Below the pieces are notes generated by a model. It searched no databases and was not told the origin of the DNA. It worked only from the letters and a program-made list of their open reading frames with translations. DNA of 64,000 nt from Archivesica marissinica. Taxonomy: Eukaryota; Mollusca; Bivalvia; Venerida; Vesicomyidae. Where the stretch lies: the NCBI GenBank assembly GCA_014843695.1, contig CM026387.1:63729842-63793841 (forward strand), in the 5' to 3' direction. Both the position numbers and the translations under genes were made by a program. Of this stretch, positions 28,501 to 32,774 are shown in pieces. Within the stretch, counting starts at the first letter, position 1. Every line of letters starts with the position of its first letter.

Positions 28501-31500
28501 AACACCATTTTATCAGCATAAATATCGATATCCTGAAAATATAAAATAAAAAATAAAATTTCACTCCCCCGCCCCCATTTTCAAAAAAATTTGGATGAAA
28601 ATCTAGGATTTATTTTATTATGGCCTTATAGAGCTAAAATAGATTTGTATAAACTAAGATTTTGTCTAAGTGTTAGATTGAGATATTATTCTTCAGATTG
28701 AAATATTATTTGGTGCCATCACAACACACCGAAAATACCCCAACCACAATACACCCCATTTGTGCTTCTAGGGAGTTTGGTATGACATGCACGTTTTTGG
28801 TAGGGTTAGATATCATGTCGTCATATTTTTACATTTTCGTGTACTTTATTTCATTAAAATCGGCGGAAGAAATAAAAAGTTATGTTAGACATTGTGAGTG
28901 GAATGCACAGAAATATTACCTGATTGTAATGTAGTTTAGGAATGCACAGAAATATTACCTGATTGTGATGTAGTTTAGGAATGCACAGAAATATTACCTG
29001 ATTGTAATGTAGTTTAGGAATGCACAGAAATATTACCTGATTGTGATGTAGTTTAGGAATGCACAGAAATATTACCTGATTGTAATGTAGTTTAGGAATG
29101 CACAGAAATATTACCTGATTGTGATGTAGTTTAGGAATGCACAGAAATATTACCTGATTGTAATGTAGTTTAGCCACCCTCGTGCTTGTAAAGGATACAT
29201 ACTTTTTAGACATGCATCCATCACCGACTCCATCACACACTACAGTCTAGCCCTGCATGGTCCCTGCTCCGGATTAGTCCACGCATATTTTGGCACTTTA
29301 GAAGGCCTGATACTAGGCATTGCATATAGATGTTGTTTAGGTTATAGATATACTATGAAAATAGATATGTTTCTACGTTGTTTATGTTACATATAACTAA
29401 CTGTGTATGTTTGTGTTTCCACATCGTTTTATGTTACATATAAACTGTGTATATAGATGTGTTTCTACGTTATTTATGTTACATATAAACTGTGTATATA
29501 GATGTGTTTCTACATTGTTTATGTTACATATAAACTGTGTATATAGATGTGTTTCTACATTGTTTATGTTACATATAAACTGTGTATATAGATGTGTTTC
29601 TACATTGTTTATGTTACATATAAACTGTGTATATATAGATGTGTTTCTACGTTGTTTATGTTACATATAAACTGTATATATATATATATGTGTTTCTACA
29701 TTATTTATGTTACATATAAACTGTGTATATAGATGTGTTTCTACGTTGTTTATGGTACATATACACTGTGTATATAGATGTGTTTCTACGTTGTCTAGGT
29801 AAGGAAGAGGACTCGCCACCAGCAGCCGCCAAACTGAACAAGAAGAAGATGGAGGCATTGGTGAACACCCTGGTAGACCAGTATTCCCTATCACCTGGTG
29901 GGATACGTAACCTCATACACAGAACTATGGATTCCAACCAGGTATAAATACATTATACTTCTGGTCACGACCCGGGTCACCCCCTGTTCAACCAGTATGC
30001 TCTTAACACCTGGTGGCCAAAGTTGCGCCAAATAGTTTCGCCAATTCACAAAATTTAGCGCCAATATTTGTTTTTTGGCGCTATTGACAACCGACAGCGG
30101 GAACCCTGCATACATACACTACAACGGTGCATTGCAATCACAGGAATAAAAATATATAAATACAGTAAAATCCGGACTTTTTTCAGATTACATGTAGACA
30201 AAAAGTCCAGTTTAGAAGGAGTTCTATGGGTATGATGTACAGTACAACATATGAACACTACAATAAAACAAACATAATTATAAACTAGTACAAATGAGAG
30301 ATGTACATATAGTCATGAACTGTATAATTATGTACTCTAGTTTTGATGCACTTTAGAGCTAAGCAATGTTAATCCAGGTACACAGAATAGTTAGCTAACA
30401 CTATCATACTCTGAATACACTGTTACTCCGGTTAAACTGAATACACAATGTTAATCCGGGTACACAGAATACAGTTAGCTAACACTATCATACTCTGAAT
30501 ACACTGTTACTCCGGTTAAACTGAATACACAATGTTAATCCGGGTACACAGAATACAGTTAGCTAACACTATCATACTCTGAATACACAATGTTAATCCA
30601 GGTACACAGAATACAGTTAGCTAACACTATCATACTCTGAATACACTGTTACTCCGGTTAAACTGAATACACAATGTTAATCCAGGTACACAGAATACAG
30701 TTAGCTAACACTATCATACTCTGAATACACTGTTACTCCGGTTAAACTGAATACACAATGTTAATCCAGGTACACAGAATACAGTTAGCTAACACTATCA
30801 TACTCTGAATACACTGTTACTCCGGTTAAACTGAATACACAATGTTAATCCGGGTACACAGAATACAGTTAGCTAACACTATCATACTCTGAATACACTG
30901 TTACTCCGGTCAGACTGAATACACAATGTTAATCCGGGTACACAGAATACAGTTAGCTAACACTATCATACTCTAAATACACAATGTTAATCCGGGTACA
31001 CAGAATACAGTTAGCTAACACTATCATACTCTGAATACACAATGTTAATCCAGGTACACAGAATACAGTTAGCTAACACTATCATACTCTGAATACACTG
31101 TTACTCCGGTTAGACTGAATACACTGTTACTCCGGTTAAACTGAATACACAATGTTAATCCAAATAAATTAACGATTTATTATTATTCAATTGGTTGCTG
31201 CTAATATGCAACAGTGTTTAGTGGAACACAAATTCCAATCATGACCAATCAACGTTATCACAAATTTACCTGTTACATAGTTACATAATTTACATTAGAT
31301 CAAAATGGATAAAATTATACACAAATCTGCTAATGTCATCTACCCACCATATATATGCAGTACAAAGTGCAATTTTCACAGGCGAGGACAATTGGTAAAC
31401 AATGGAATGTTGTCATTATTATGACTATGTACGAAGATTATCCCTTGACTGGCTTCCTTTCATAATTGGCATGTCCGGCATTTTGGGATGATAATACATT

Positions 31501-32322
31501 TCATCCGGTTTCCGGAATAGAGGGGTTCTGGATTAAAGGGTTTTTTATTGCAATGAAAATAGAATGGAATAATTCTGGACCAGGGAAAAGGTCCATTTCG
31601 GAGGGGATTCCGGATTAGAGGGCTGCGGGGAGGGGGGAGTCTGTGGCCTAGTTTGGAAATTGTAACATACTTTGTACAGGAATACGACTCTGTTTCCATT
31701 TTGTTTGTGGCATTGGGGATGTCGAATTATTTTTAATGTAGGTCGTTGGTTTTACTCGGGTGCCTGCAGTACTACACAGAGGGACATTCAGGGTCTTATA
31801 TGAGCATCAATAAACAATGTAGCATCAATAAATGTAGCATCAATGTAGCATCAATAAATGTAGCATCAATGTAGCATCAATAAATGTAGCATCAATGTAG
31901 CATCAATAAATGTACGATCAATAATTGTTCCAGTATTAATTGATTTATATATGTCCGCTGTTATGATTGTACCCTTAGGCAAGGCATTTAAATTCCACGT
32001 TGCCTCTTCTCTTTCACTCGTGGCGATGGATTCCATCAGGAATGAGGTCTCGAGAGTGATTAATATAAATTGTAAGAAATTGTTTCGCAATCAAGCTTAA
32101 ATAAATTTGTATAAACTAACCGATTTATTTCTCAATTTGCAGGCTGGACCAGCTCGACATGCAGCCATGCCTGTAAATCCAATGAAGTCACAGGCACACG
32201 TTCAGCAACCGGTCGCTAGAATGAAACATATTAGGACACCACTTAATAGTTTAAATCTACATGACATTCCGTCGTGCAATCACGAGGCTCTAGATAGACA
32301 GCATAAACCACTGGGCACCTGA
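4369..32322 (+). CDS. TTK: TTK/MPS1 spindle-checkpoint protein kinase, 5'-partial, 14 exons
   Basis: TTK (MPS1) is the kinetochore dual-specificity kinase that starts spindle assembly checkpoint signalling. Joined exons: 4369-4515, 6333-6444, 8206-8331, 9638-9765, 10545-10711, 12106-12237, 14824-14901, 15895-16049, 17669-17838, 24732-24940, 27009-27185, 27994-28075, 29799-29941, 32143-32322. They total 2006 nt and give one open frame of about 668 residues ending in TGA. The N-terminal part of the TPR region is missing, left of the window. Residues about 1-35 resemble the last TPR helices and 50-275 are a Ser/Pro-rich linker. The kinase domain (about 276-563) has the Gly loop GKGGSSKV, the Lys in KAIKCVDL, the C-helix [14 protein letters not shown] at the hinge, HSDLKPANF as catalytic loop (HSD instead of HRD, as in TTK), IDFGIA, and SPEAI after a Thr-rich activation loop. 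The tail is Lys-rich and poorly conserved. Most introns carry minisatellites. No promoter is visible here. Confidence 0.93.
4683..6145. repeat. 30-bp minisatellite, about 49 copies (TTK intron)
   Basis: The unit is tagtatagttctagag followed by t(g/t)attgtgcagaaa. Variants (cagaaa, catacat, cagacg, tagatg) are patchy, as expected from unequal exchange. The period is a multiple of three, which creates long artificial open frames on the minus strand. Confidence 0.95.
6333..6444 (+). CDS. TTK: TTK exon 2 of window (linker)
   Basis: The acceptor is ttatacag and the donor is ctcag/gtaagc. Two AGs are possible at the 5' end; only the one at 6331-6332 keeps the frame open, while 6335-6336 leads to a stop. 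The product is Ser/Glu-rich ([14 protein letters not shown]) with no fold recognised. Its place is set by phase and position between conserved exons. Confidence 0.75.
6481..6712 (-). mobile_element. SINE family D copy, head truncated
   Basis: The body motifs ttatttatcgtcgctaccgg, cctctggttcttttacgtgc and ttagggtcagac match the fuller copy at 11625. The tRNA-like head is cut off after gaacctgcga. Confidence 0.75.
6713..8205. other. TTK intron, mostly unique AT-rich sequence
   Basis: I see no gene. A CAGGGTTC-ended MITE remnant lies near 7678-7736 (minus strand, aatttagcgccatt). A C-run with TTAGGG-like text lies at 7528-7600. Confidence 0.4.
8206..8331 (+). CDS. TTK: TTK exon 3 of window (linker)
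   Basis: The acceptor is accgtttcag and the donor gaaaaa/gtgagt. Phase fits both neighbours. It encodes a basic linker including [15 protein letters not shown], with several possible phospho-sites. No domain is recognised. Confidence 0.75.
8427..8634. mobile_element. piggyBac-like MITE (208 bp) with a central hairpin
   Basis: It is flanked by TTAA on both sides (8423-8426, 8635-8638). The ends are CCCTTTCAACACCA and the reverse complement of CCCATTCAACACCA. TTAA targets and CCC ends fit piggyBac-type elements. The centre holds a nearly perfect inverted repeat. Confidence 0.8.
8462..8524. repeat. 30-bp-stem palindrome inside the MITE
   Basis: Arms 8462-8491 and 8495-8524 are complementary with three mismatches and a 3-nt loop. 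Arm text includes gatgagccggctcg. It would extrude as a cruciform or fold as an RNA hairpin. Confidence 0.9.
8880..9624. repeat. 93-bp tandem array, 8 copies, abutting an exon
   Basis: The unit includes ttgttccctcaatgatgtgc and ttatatatacacgctaac. Copies differ by only a few bases. The array ends about 14 bp before the TTK exon at 9638. Confidence 0.95.
9638..9765 (+). CDS. TTK: TTK exon 4 of window (linker); its 3' end is duplicated in the intron
   Basis: The acceptor is ttaccttcgcag and the donor aaagggag/gtgagt. It encodes [13 protein letters not shown] followed by an acidic [13 protein letters not shown] stretch. The last 35 or so coding bases plus the donor are tandemly repeated seven more times in the following intron. 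The 93-bp array of the previous intron ends about 14 bp before this exon. Confidence 0.78.
9731..10300. repeat. 72-bp tandem array made from an exon end plus its splice donor, about 8 copies
   Basis: The first unit is the genuine TTK exon end (gacagctttaaacctctcga...aaagggag) and its donor gtgagtaag. Units begin again at about 9803, 9875, 9947, 10019, 10091, 10163 and 10235. Four intronic copies keep GTGAGT; the last three read GCGAGT. A looser copy lies at 10356-10395. Confidence 0.93.
10419..10505 (+). mobile_element. SINE family A 3' fragment
   Basis: Only the tail is present: tcatccgcaccaacgagagt, then gattaatatatgttgtgaaa and an A-rich end. Confidence 0.65.
10545..10711 (+). CDS. TTK: TTK exon 5 of window (linker)
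   Basis: The acceptor is acattttcag and the donor agagta/gtaagc. It encodes a low-complexity segment with an internal near-repeat ([27 protein letters not shown]). This looks like a 30-nt coding duplication in three copies. A TTAA-flanked MITE begins 14 bp after the exon end. Confidence 0.75.
10726..11203. mobile_element. piggyBac-like MITE with internal tandem triplication
   Basis: TTAA lies on both sides (10722-10725, 11204-11207). The ends CCCTTTCTCTCATAGA and the reverse complement of CCCTTTCCTTCATAGA match. Inside are three units of 119-126 bp containing gtcccagtaatatctatgg and tggcgactacttatccact. Confidence 0.75.
11394..11456 (-). mobile_element. SINE family D 3' fragment
   Basis: It holds the end of the family only: ttatttatcgtcgctactgg and gcgcctcctgaagagat. 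It sits directly upstream of a fuller copy. Confidence 0.6.
11625..11972 (-). mobile_element. SINE family D, fullest copy, tRNA-Thr-like head
   Basis: Read on the minus strand, the head (11972 to about 11900) folds like a tRNA: GATCTGTAGTCCAGTGGTAA, anticodon loop CTGGTAA (GGT, Thr-like) and B box GATTCGATCCCCC. The body follows, ending in cgacgataaataaatg. About 70 bp extra lie near 11741-11810 compared with the other copies. Confidence 0.75.
12106..12237 (+). CDS. TTK: TTK exon 6 of window (Pro-rich linker)
   Basis: The acceptor is gacattgcag and the donor cccatg/gtaggc; the exon is exactly 44 codons in phase 0. It encodes a Pro-rich stretch ([25 protein letters not shown]) typical of the disordered region before the TTK kinase domain. 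Confidence 0.8.
12380..12600. mobile_element. CAGGGTTCCC-ended MITE, 5-bp target duplication
   Basis: The left end is CAGGGTTCCCGCT and the right end GAGGGACCCTG. Direct flanks gcaat (12375-12379 and 12601-12605) look like a target duplication. Internal text ttggcgctaaa recurs at 7678-7736 and 30020-30108. CAGGG ends suggest hAT, but 5 bp is short for that family. Confidence 0.55.
12823..13074 (+). mobile_element. SINE family A, complete copy
   Basis: The tRNA-like head is TCCGATTAGCGCAGTGGTTA with B box GGTTCGATCCT. The body includes ggttttctccgggtactccg. The tail is gagagtgataaatataagtt. A 10-bp target duplication tatattgaat lies at 12813-12822 and 13075-13084. Confidence 0.88.
13684..14100. 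repeat. Fold-back inverted repeat
   Basis: Arms about 13691-13796 and 13971-14070 are inverted copies. The best-conserved part is accaacggaaatgaaacatg. About 175 bp separate the arms. No coding region is seen, so this is a likely fold-back MITE or its remnant. Confidence 0.7.
14399..14576. mobile_element. Tc1/mariner-like MITE, unexpanded copy
   Basis: It has CAGTCAAACCTGTCTTAAGC at the left and ACACAGGTTTGACTG at the right, with TA on both sides (14397-14398, 14577-14578). It is the reference for the 795 element and shows the ancestral internal sequence before expansion. Confidence 0.85.
14824..14901 (+). CDS. TTK: TTK exon 7 of window (kinase start, Gly-rich loop)
   Basis: The acceptor is ccattgtttacag and the donor agcaag/gtaatc, in phase 0. 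It encodes the first kinase beta strand and the glycine loop MGKGGSSK. A second in-frame AG at 14834-14835 would remove four residues; the better pyrimidine tract favours 14824. Confidence 0.88.
15010..15734. other. TTK intron, no feature recognised
   Basis: The sequence looks unique and AT-rich. I see neither an open frame with a known motif nor a repeat. Confidence 0.4.
15735..15845 (+). mobile_element. SINE family A 3' fragment
   Basis: It contains gacgaatgaccacatataca, the tail gagagtgattaatataagtt and an A-rich end. It lies 50 bp before a TTK exon. Confidence 0.7.
15895..16049 (+). CDS. TTK: TTK exon 8 of window (VAIK lysine and C-helix)
   Basis: The acceptor is gcactttcag and the donor gacag/gtaagc. 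It encodes [19 protein letters not shown], with the ATP-binding Lys in AIK, and [12 protein letters not shown] with the C-helix Glu. The end (KVIKMYD) matches the beta4 strand of TTK kinases. Confidence 0.95.
16252..16343 (+). mobile_element. SINE family A 5' fragment (tRNA-like head)
   Basis: It contains TCCGATTAGCTCAGTGGTTA and GAGTTCGATCCTCGG, then stops after gtagtatgtgagatgg. It is truncated, so it is not a functional tRNA gene. Confidence 0.75.
16466..16740 (+). mobile_element. SINE family C, full copy
   Basis: A Leu/Ser-tRNA-like head (GTGGTCGAGTGGTTAAGG and GGGTTCGAGCCCC) with a long variable arm is followed by cagtttcttacggaggttgg. The end is gtaaaacccgaaatataaca followed by a (taa)n tail. 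A second full copy is at 37304. Confidence 0.85.
17059..17631. mobile_element. CAGGGCTCATC-ended MITE carrying a nested SINE B
   Basis: The left end is CAGGGCTCATCCTAG and the right end CTATGATGAGCCCTG. A relative of the left half lies at 28226-28320 (gggcgaaattgtcgc). No target duplication is evident. A SINE family B sits inside. Confidence 0.55.
17312..17545 (+). mobile_element. SINE family B, full copy with 14-bp target duplication
   Basis: The head is GTCGTGATAGCGCAGTGGAT with B box GAGTTCGAGCCCC. The flanks tattgaaatttatt at 17298-17311 and 17546-17559 are identical. This defines both ends of the family. Confidence 0.9.
17669..17838 (+). CDS. TTK: TTK exon 9 of window (hinge to helix E)
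   Basis: The acceptor is tttattacag and the donor gaaggaag/gtaggt. It encodes [17 protein letters not shown], the beta5-hinge signature of TTK, then [16 protein letters not shown]. The exon end and donor resemble the 49-bp repeat unit further down this intron. Confidence 0.95.
17839..18035. repeat. Degenerate start of the big intron array
   Basis: Units related to aggtcttggggccaagcata start directly at the TTK splice donor. They run into the 29-bp array, which is then interrupted by a hAT-like element. Confidence 0.75.
18036..19478. mobile_element. hAT-like DNA transposon inserted into the minisatellite
   Basis: The ends AGGGCGTTCATTTGACC and its inverted partner (AGTCTAGTGAACGCCCT) form terminal repeats. 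The flanks gccatgc at 18029-18035 and 19479-19485 are a 7-bp direct repeat made of array sequence. Both sides carry subterminal ttgactcttg motifs (one on the left, at least four on the right). One short zinc-finger ORF is inside, with no catalytic domain. Confidence 0.8.
19059..19454 (+). CDS. Zinc-finger (TTF/BED-like) ORF of the hAT-like element, 131 aa
   Basis: From ATG 19059, residues 1-45 are basic and Ser/Pro-rich. Residues about 46-95 ([36 protein letters not shown]) match the N-terminal zinc finger found in hAT-type transposases and in ZNF862-like host proteins. The second half of the finger (the usual His pair) is missing or replaced, and the frame runs into the subterminal ttgactcttg repeats (SLTLENS repeated). 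It could be a truncated transposase or a DNA-binding-only peptide. No function is proven. Confidence 0.6.
   Translation: MVQKSLSHFGIGTPSKRKLSDSVSEPGTPKCHKVDCDTPKSKVKRKFRSEWLNEFEWLEMKQTDDQIMLYCTWCRDAKKKNPFANSGSTNLQKLHVLKVPTCIYLTLENSSLTLENSCLTLEILTSRVIDS
19479..20560. repeat. 29-bp minisatellite, about 37 copies
   Basis: The unit is caaagtgtaagactatgggc plus catgcatag. It continues the array left of the hAT-like insertion. A few units lack bases (tgcataaagtg). Confidence 0.93.
20640..21410. repeat. 49-bp minisatellite, about 15 copies, resembling an exon/donor junction
   Basis: The unit contains ggcaggctatacacaaggaa then gctaggtctcagggtcaggc. It aligns with the end of the TTK exon at 17669 and its donor (caggcgttacataaggaag/gtaggtctggggg), with the donor GT changed to CT. 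Confidence 0.9.
21411..22135. repeat. 29-bp and 32-bp minisatellite blocks
   Basis: The first block has gggcaggtctcggggtcagg plus cataacaaa (29 bp, about 16 copies). The second (about 21860-22090) has a 3-bp insertion, ggcaggcactctcgggg (32 bp, about 7 copies). The original length then returns. Confidence 0.9.
22150..22492. repeat. 25-bp minisatellite, about 14 copies
   Basis: The unit is caatgaatgtaagtcgagag plus ttaca. Early and last units have aagtcaag, the middle ones aagtcgag. Each unit carries a GTAAGT donor-like hexamer. Confidence 0.92.
22493..23967. other. TTK intron with weak diverged repeats
   Basis: About 22845-22990 holds five alternating copies of a 28-bp unit (acatggtacgcttggttata). 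About 23120-23680 holds three diverged units sharing ttgctttgaaacttcgca and cgtaagtccccaccc, spaced 157-195 bp. No gene is seen. Confidence 0.55.
23968..24170 (+). mobile_element. SINE family D, 5'-truncated
   Basis: It reads cagtctttcagatgggacg through to gcgacgataaataaaacg. The tRNA-like head is absent. A further scrap of family D lies at 24252-24280. Confidence 0.75.
24281..24402 (-). mobile_element. SINE family C fragment
   Basis: It is the reverse complement of the body: gggcagtttacctaacaaca to gacacggtctga. Head and 3' end are missing. Confidence 0.75.
24414..24536. mobile_element. Tc1/mariner-like MITE, short copy
   Basis: The ends are CAGTCAAACCTGTGTTAG and GCAGTTTTGACTG, with TA on both sides. 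It lies in the opposite orientation to the copies at 795 and 14399. Confidence 0.75.
24732..24940 (+). CDS. TTK: TTK exon 10 of window (catalytic loop, DFG, activation segment)
   Basis: The acceptor is tattccctag and the donor ttcaag/gtagaa. It encodes [12 protein letters not shown] (catalytic Asp), LKLIDFGIA (metal-binding Asp), the activation segment DTTSVI...[12 protein letters not shown], and a hydrophilic insert before helix F. All catalytic residues are intact, so the kinase should be active. Confidence 0.96.
25018..26042. mobile_element. Probable piggyBac-like MITE around a 35-bp array
   Basis: The left end is (T)CAACCCTTTATTCTACA and the right end, inverted, is TTAACCCTTTACTTCACA. 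An internal copy of the right end lies at 25883-25902. The left TTAA has decayed to TCAA. The array 25103-25775 lies inside. Confidence 0.5.
25103..25775. repeat. 35-bp minisatellite, about 19 copies
   Basis: The unit is cttatcagcagtatggagat plus agaatgagtacttgg, with tacttgg/taattgg and agata/agcta variants mixed along the array. Confidence 0.93.
26044..27008. other. TTK intron, no feature recognised
   Basis: The sequence looks unique. I find no repeat unit, tRNA-like head or credible exon before the acceptor at 27008. Confidence 0.4.
27009..27185 (+). CDS. TTK: TTK exon 11 of window (kinase C-lobe)
   Basis: The acceptor is gtttatttcag and the donor ctcaag/gtatgt; it has 59 codons in phase 0. 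It encodes [17 protein letters not shown], then TPFQ and [11 protein letters not shown], which are strong TTK C-lobe signatures. The 38-bp array begins within a few bases of its donor. Confidence 0.96.
27188..27645. repeat. 38-bp minisatellite, about 10 copies, starting at a splice donor
   Basis: The unit is gtgtagtgtactgggacaca plus gtgtagatttgagggttt. The first diverged unit begins within about 4 bp of the TTK donor at 27186. One unit is split by a SINE C fragment. Confidence 0.9.
27255..27311 (-). mobile_element. SINE family C 3' fragment inside the 38-bp array
   Basis: It holds tgttatatttcgggttttac, gcctgcatcagcacc and gggctatatcgc, the end of family C inverted. It interrupts one array unit cleanly. 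Confidence 0.7.
27994..28075 (+). CDS. TTK: TTK exon 12 of window (end of kinase domain)
   Basis: The acceptor is ttatatctttcag and the donor aaggacg/gtgagt. It encodes [23 protein letters not shown] (first K from the previous exon), with the kinase subdomain XI Arg, then RANKD. Confidence 0.95.
28226..28320. mobile_element. Fragment related to the 17059 MITE
   Basis: It shares cagggatcattctag and gggcgaaattgtcgc with the left half of the 17059-17631 element. The right end was not found. Confidence 0.4.
28381..28625. mobile_element. PIF/Harbinger (Tourist-like) MITE, 245 bp
   Basis: The terminal inverted repeats start GGCCATAATAAAAT and extend about 33 bp with few mismatches (cctagattttcatcc). 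TTA lies on both sides (28378-28380, 28626-28628), the usual target of this superfamily. It has no coding capacity. Confidence 0.8.
28898..29175. repeat. 39-bp array, 7 copies in alternating dimers
   Basis: The unit is agaaatattacctgattgta plus atgtagtttaggaatgcac. Units alternate strictly between gtaatg and gtgatg, so the evolving unit was a 78-bp dimer. Confidence 0.93.
29385..29798. repeat. 45-bp array, about 9 copies, containing a splice acceptor
   Basis: The unit is tgtgtttctacgttgtttat plus gttacatataaactgtgtatataga. The last unit reads tttctacgttgtctag, and that AG is the acceptor of the TTK exon at 29799. Confidence 0.92.
29799..29941 (+). CDS. TTK: TTK exon 13 of window (C-terminal tail)
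   Basis: The acceptor is acgttgtctag and the donor aaccag/gtataa. It encodes a Lys-rich segment and a short helix ([24 protein letters not shown]). Human TTK has a comparable conserved helix after the kinase domain. The acceptor lies inside the last unit of a 45-bp array. Confidence 0.85.
30020..30110 (-). mobile_element. CAGGGTTCCC-ended MITE fragment
   Basis: Inverted, it starts cagggttcccgctgtcgg and contains ggcgctaaattttgtgaa, as in the 12380 element. It lies directly behind a diverged copy of TTK exon text. Confidence 0.55.
30355..31165. repeat. Compound 84-bp array, about 10 copies
   Basis: The higher-order unit joins aatgttaatccgggtacaca, gaatacagttagctaacact and gaatacactgttactccggt. 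Some units lack the last part. It sits in the last TTK intron. Confidence 0.92.
31166..31798. other. Last TTK intron, no gene recognised
   Basis: It is AT-rich. Text such as tccggattagagggctgcgg (31609) and tccggtttccggaatagagg (31504) with the tacagtaaaatccggac at 30163 resembles decayed pogo/Tigger-type ends, but I cannot define an element. Confidence 0.3.
31800..31918. repeat. Short tandem array (tgtagcatcaataaa units)
   Basis: About five copies of a 26-bp unit with gtagcatcaataaat and gtagcatcaat in alternation. Confidence 0.85.
31949..32121 (+). mobile_element. SINE family B, 5'-truncated, next to the last TTK exon
   Basis: It begins in the body (gttatgattgtacccttagg) and ends aaatttgtataaactaacc. 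The flanks gatttat at 31942-31948 and 32122-32128 are a target duplication. Only 21 bp separate it from the exon, so its end supplies the likely branch point. Confidence 0.8.
32143..32322 (+). CDS. TTK: TTK last exon (C-terminus, stop TGA)
   Basis: The acceptor is tctcaatttgcag, in phase 0. Fifty-nine residues follow up to TGA at 32320-32322. The product is basic and not clearly conserved ([15 protein letters not shown]). A SINE ends 21 bp upstream of this exon and a 39-bp array begins about 15 bp after the stop. No clear AATAAA signal is seen just downstream. Confidence 0.82.
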   Translation, partial: AGPARHAAMPVNPMKSQAHVQQPVARMKHIRTPLNSLNLHDIPSCNHEALDRQHKPLGT

Positions 32323-32334
32323 TTAGCCTTGTAA

Positions 32335-32612
32335 TACAGTTGTTTCCCAATGAAGCATGTGCTGACCAGTTCATTGCTTTGTTTCCCAATGAAGCATTCG
32401 CTAACCGGTTCATTGCTTTGTTTCCCAATGAAGCATGTGCTGACCGGTTCATTACTTTGTTTCCCAATGAAGCATGTGCTGACCGGTTCATTACTTTGTT
32501 TCCCAATGAAGCATGTGCTGACCGGTTCATTGCTTTGTTTCCCAATATACATGTGCTGACCGGTTCATTACTTTGTTTGCCAATGAAGCAGGCACTAACC
32601 GGTTCATTGATG
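32335..32612. repeat. 39-bp array, 7 copies, just after the TTK stop codon
   Basis: The unit is tttcccaatgaagcatgtgc plus tgaccggttcattactttg. It begins about 15 bp after the stop and so probably lies in the 3' UTR. Confidence 0.93.
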
Positions 32613-32774
32613 TAGAATAGATTTCACATTCAATAAGTGTTGCTTAGTTTGGTTGCCAGATAGATACCAAGTAAGTATTAATTTCCCGAGACTGGTATTG
32701 TCTGGTGGAAACTGGTGTTGTCTGGTGGAAACTTACAGCGAGTAAAATTATATAACTTCATAAGTTGTGTATTC

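Noticed and set aside
32107..32142. Extending the last TTK exon upstream to an ATG-like start
   Set aside because: The acceptor tctcaatttgcag at 32142 gives the correct phase. The upstream text is SINE sequence and not coding.
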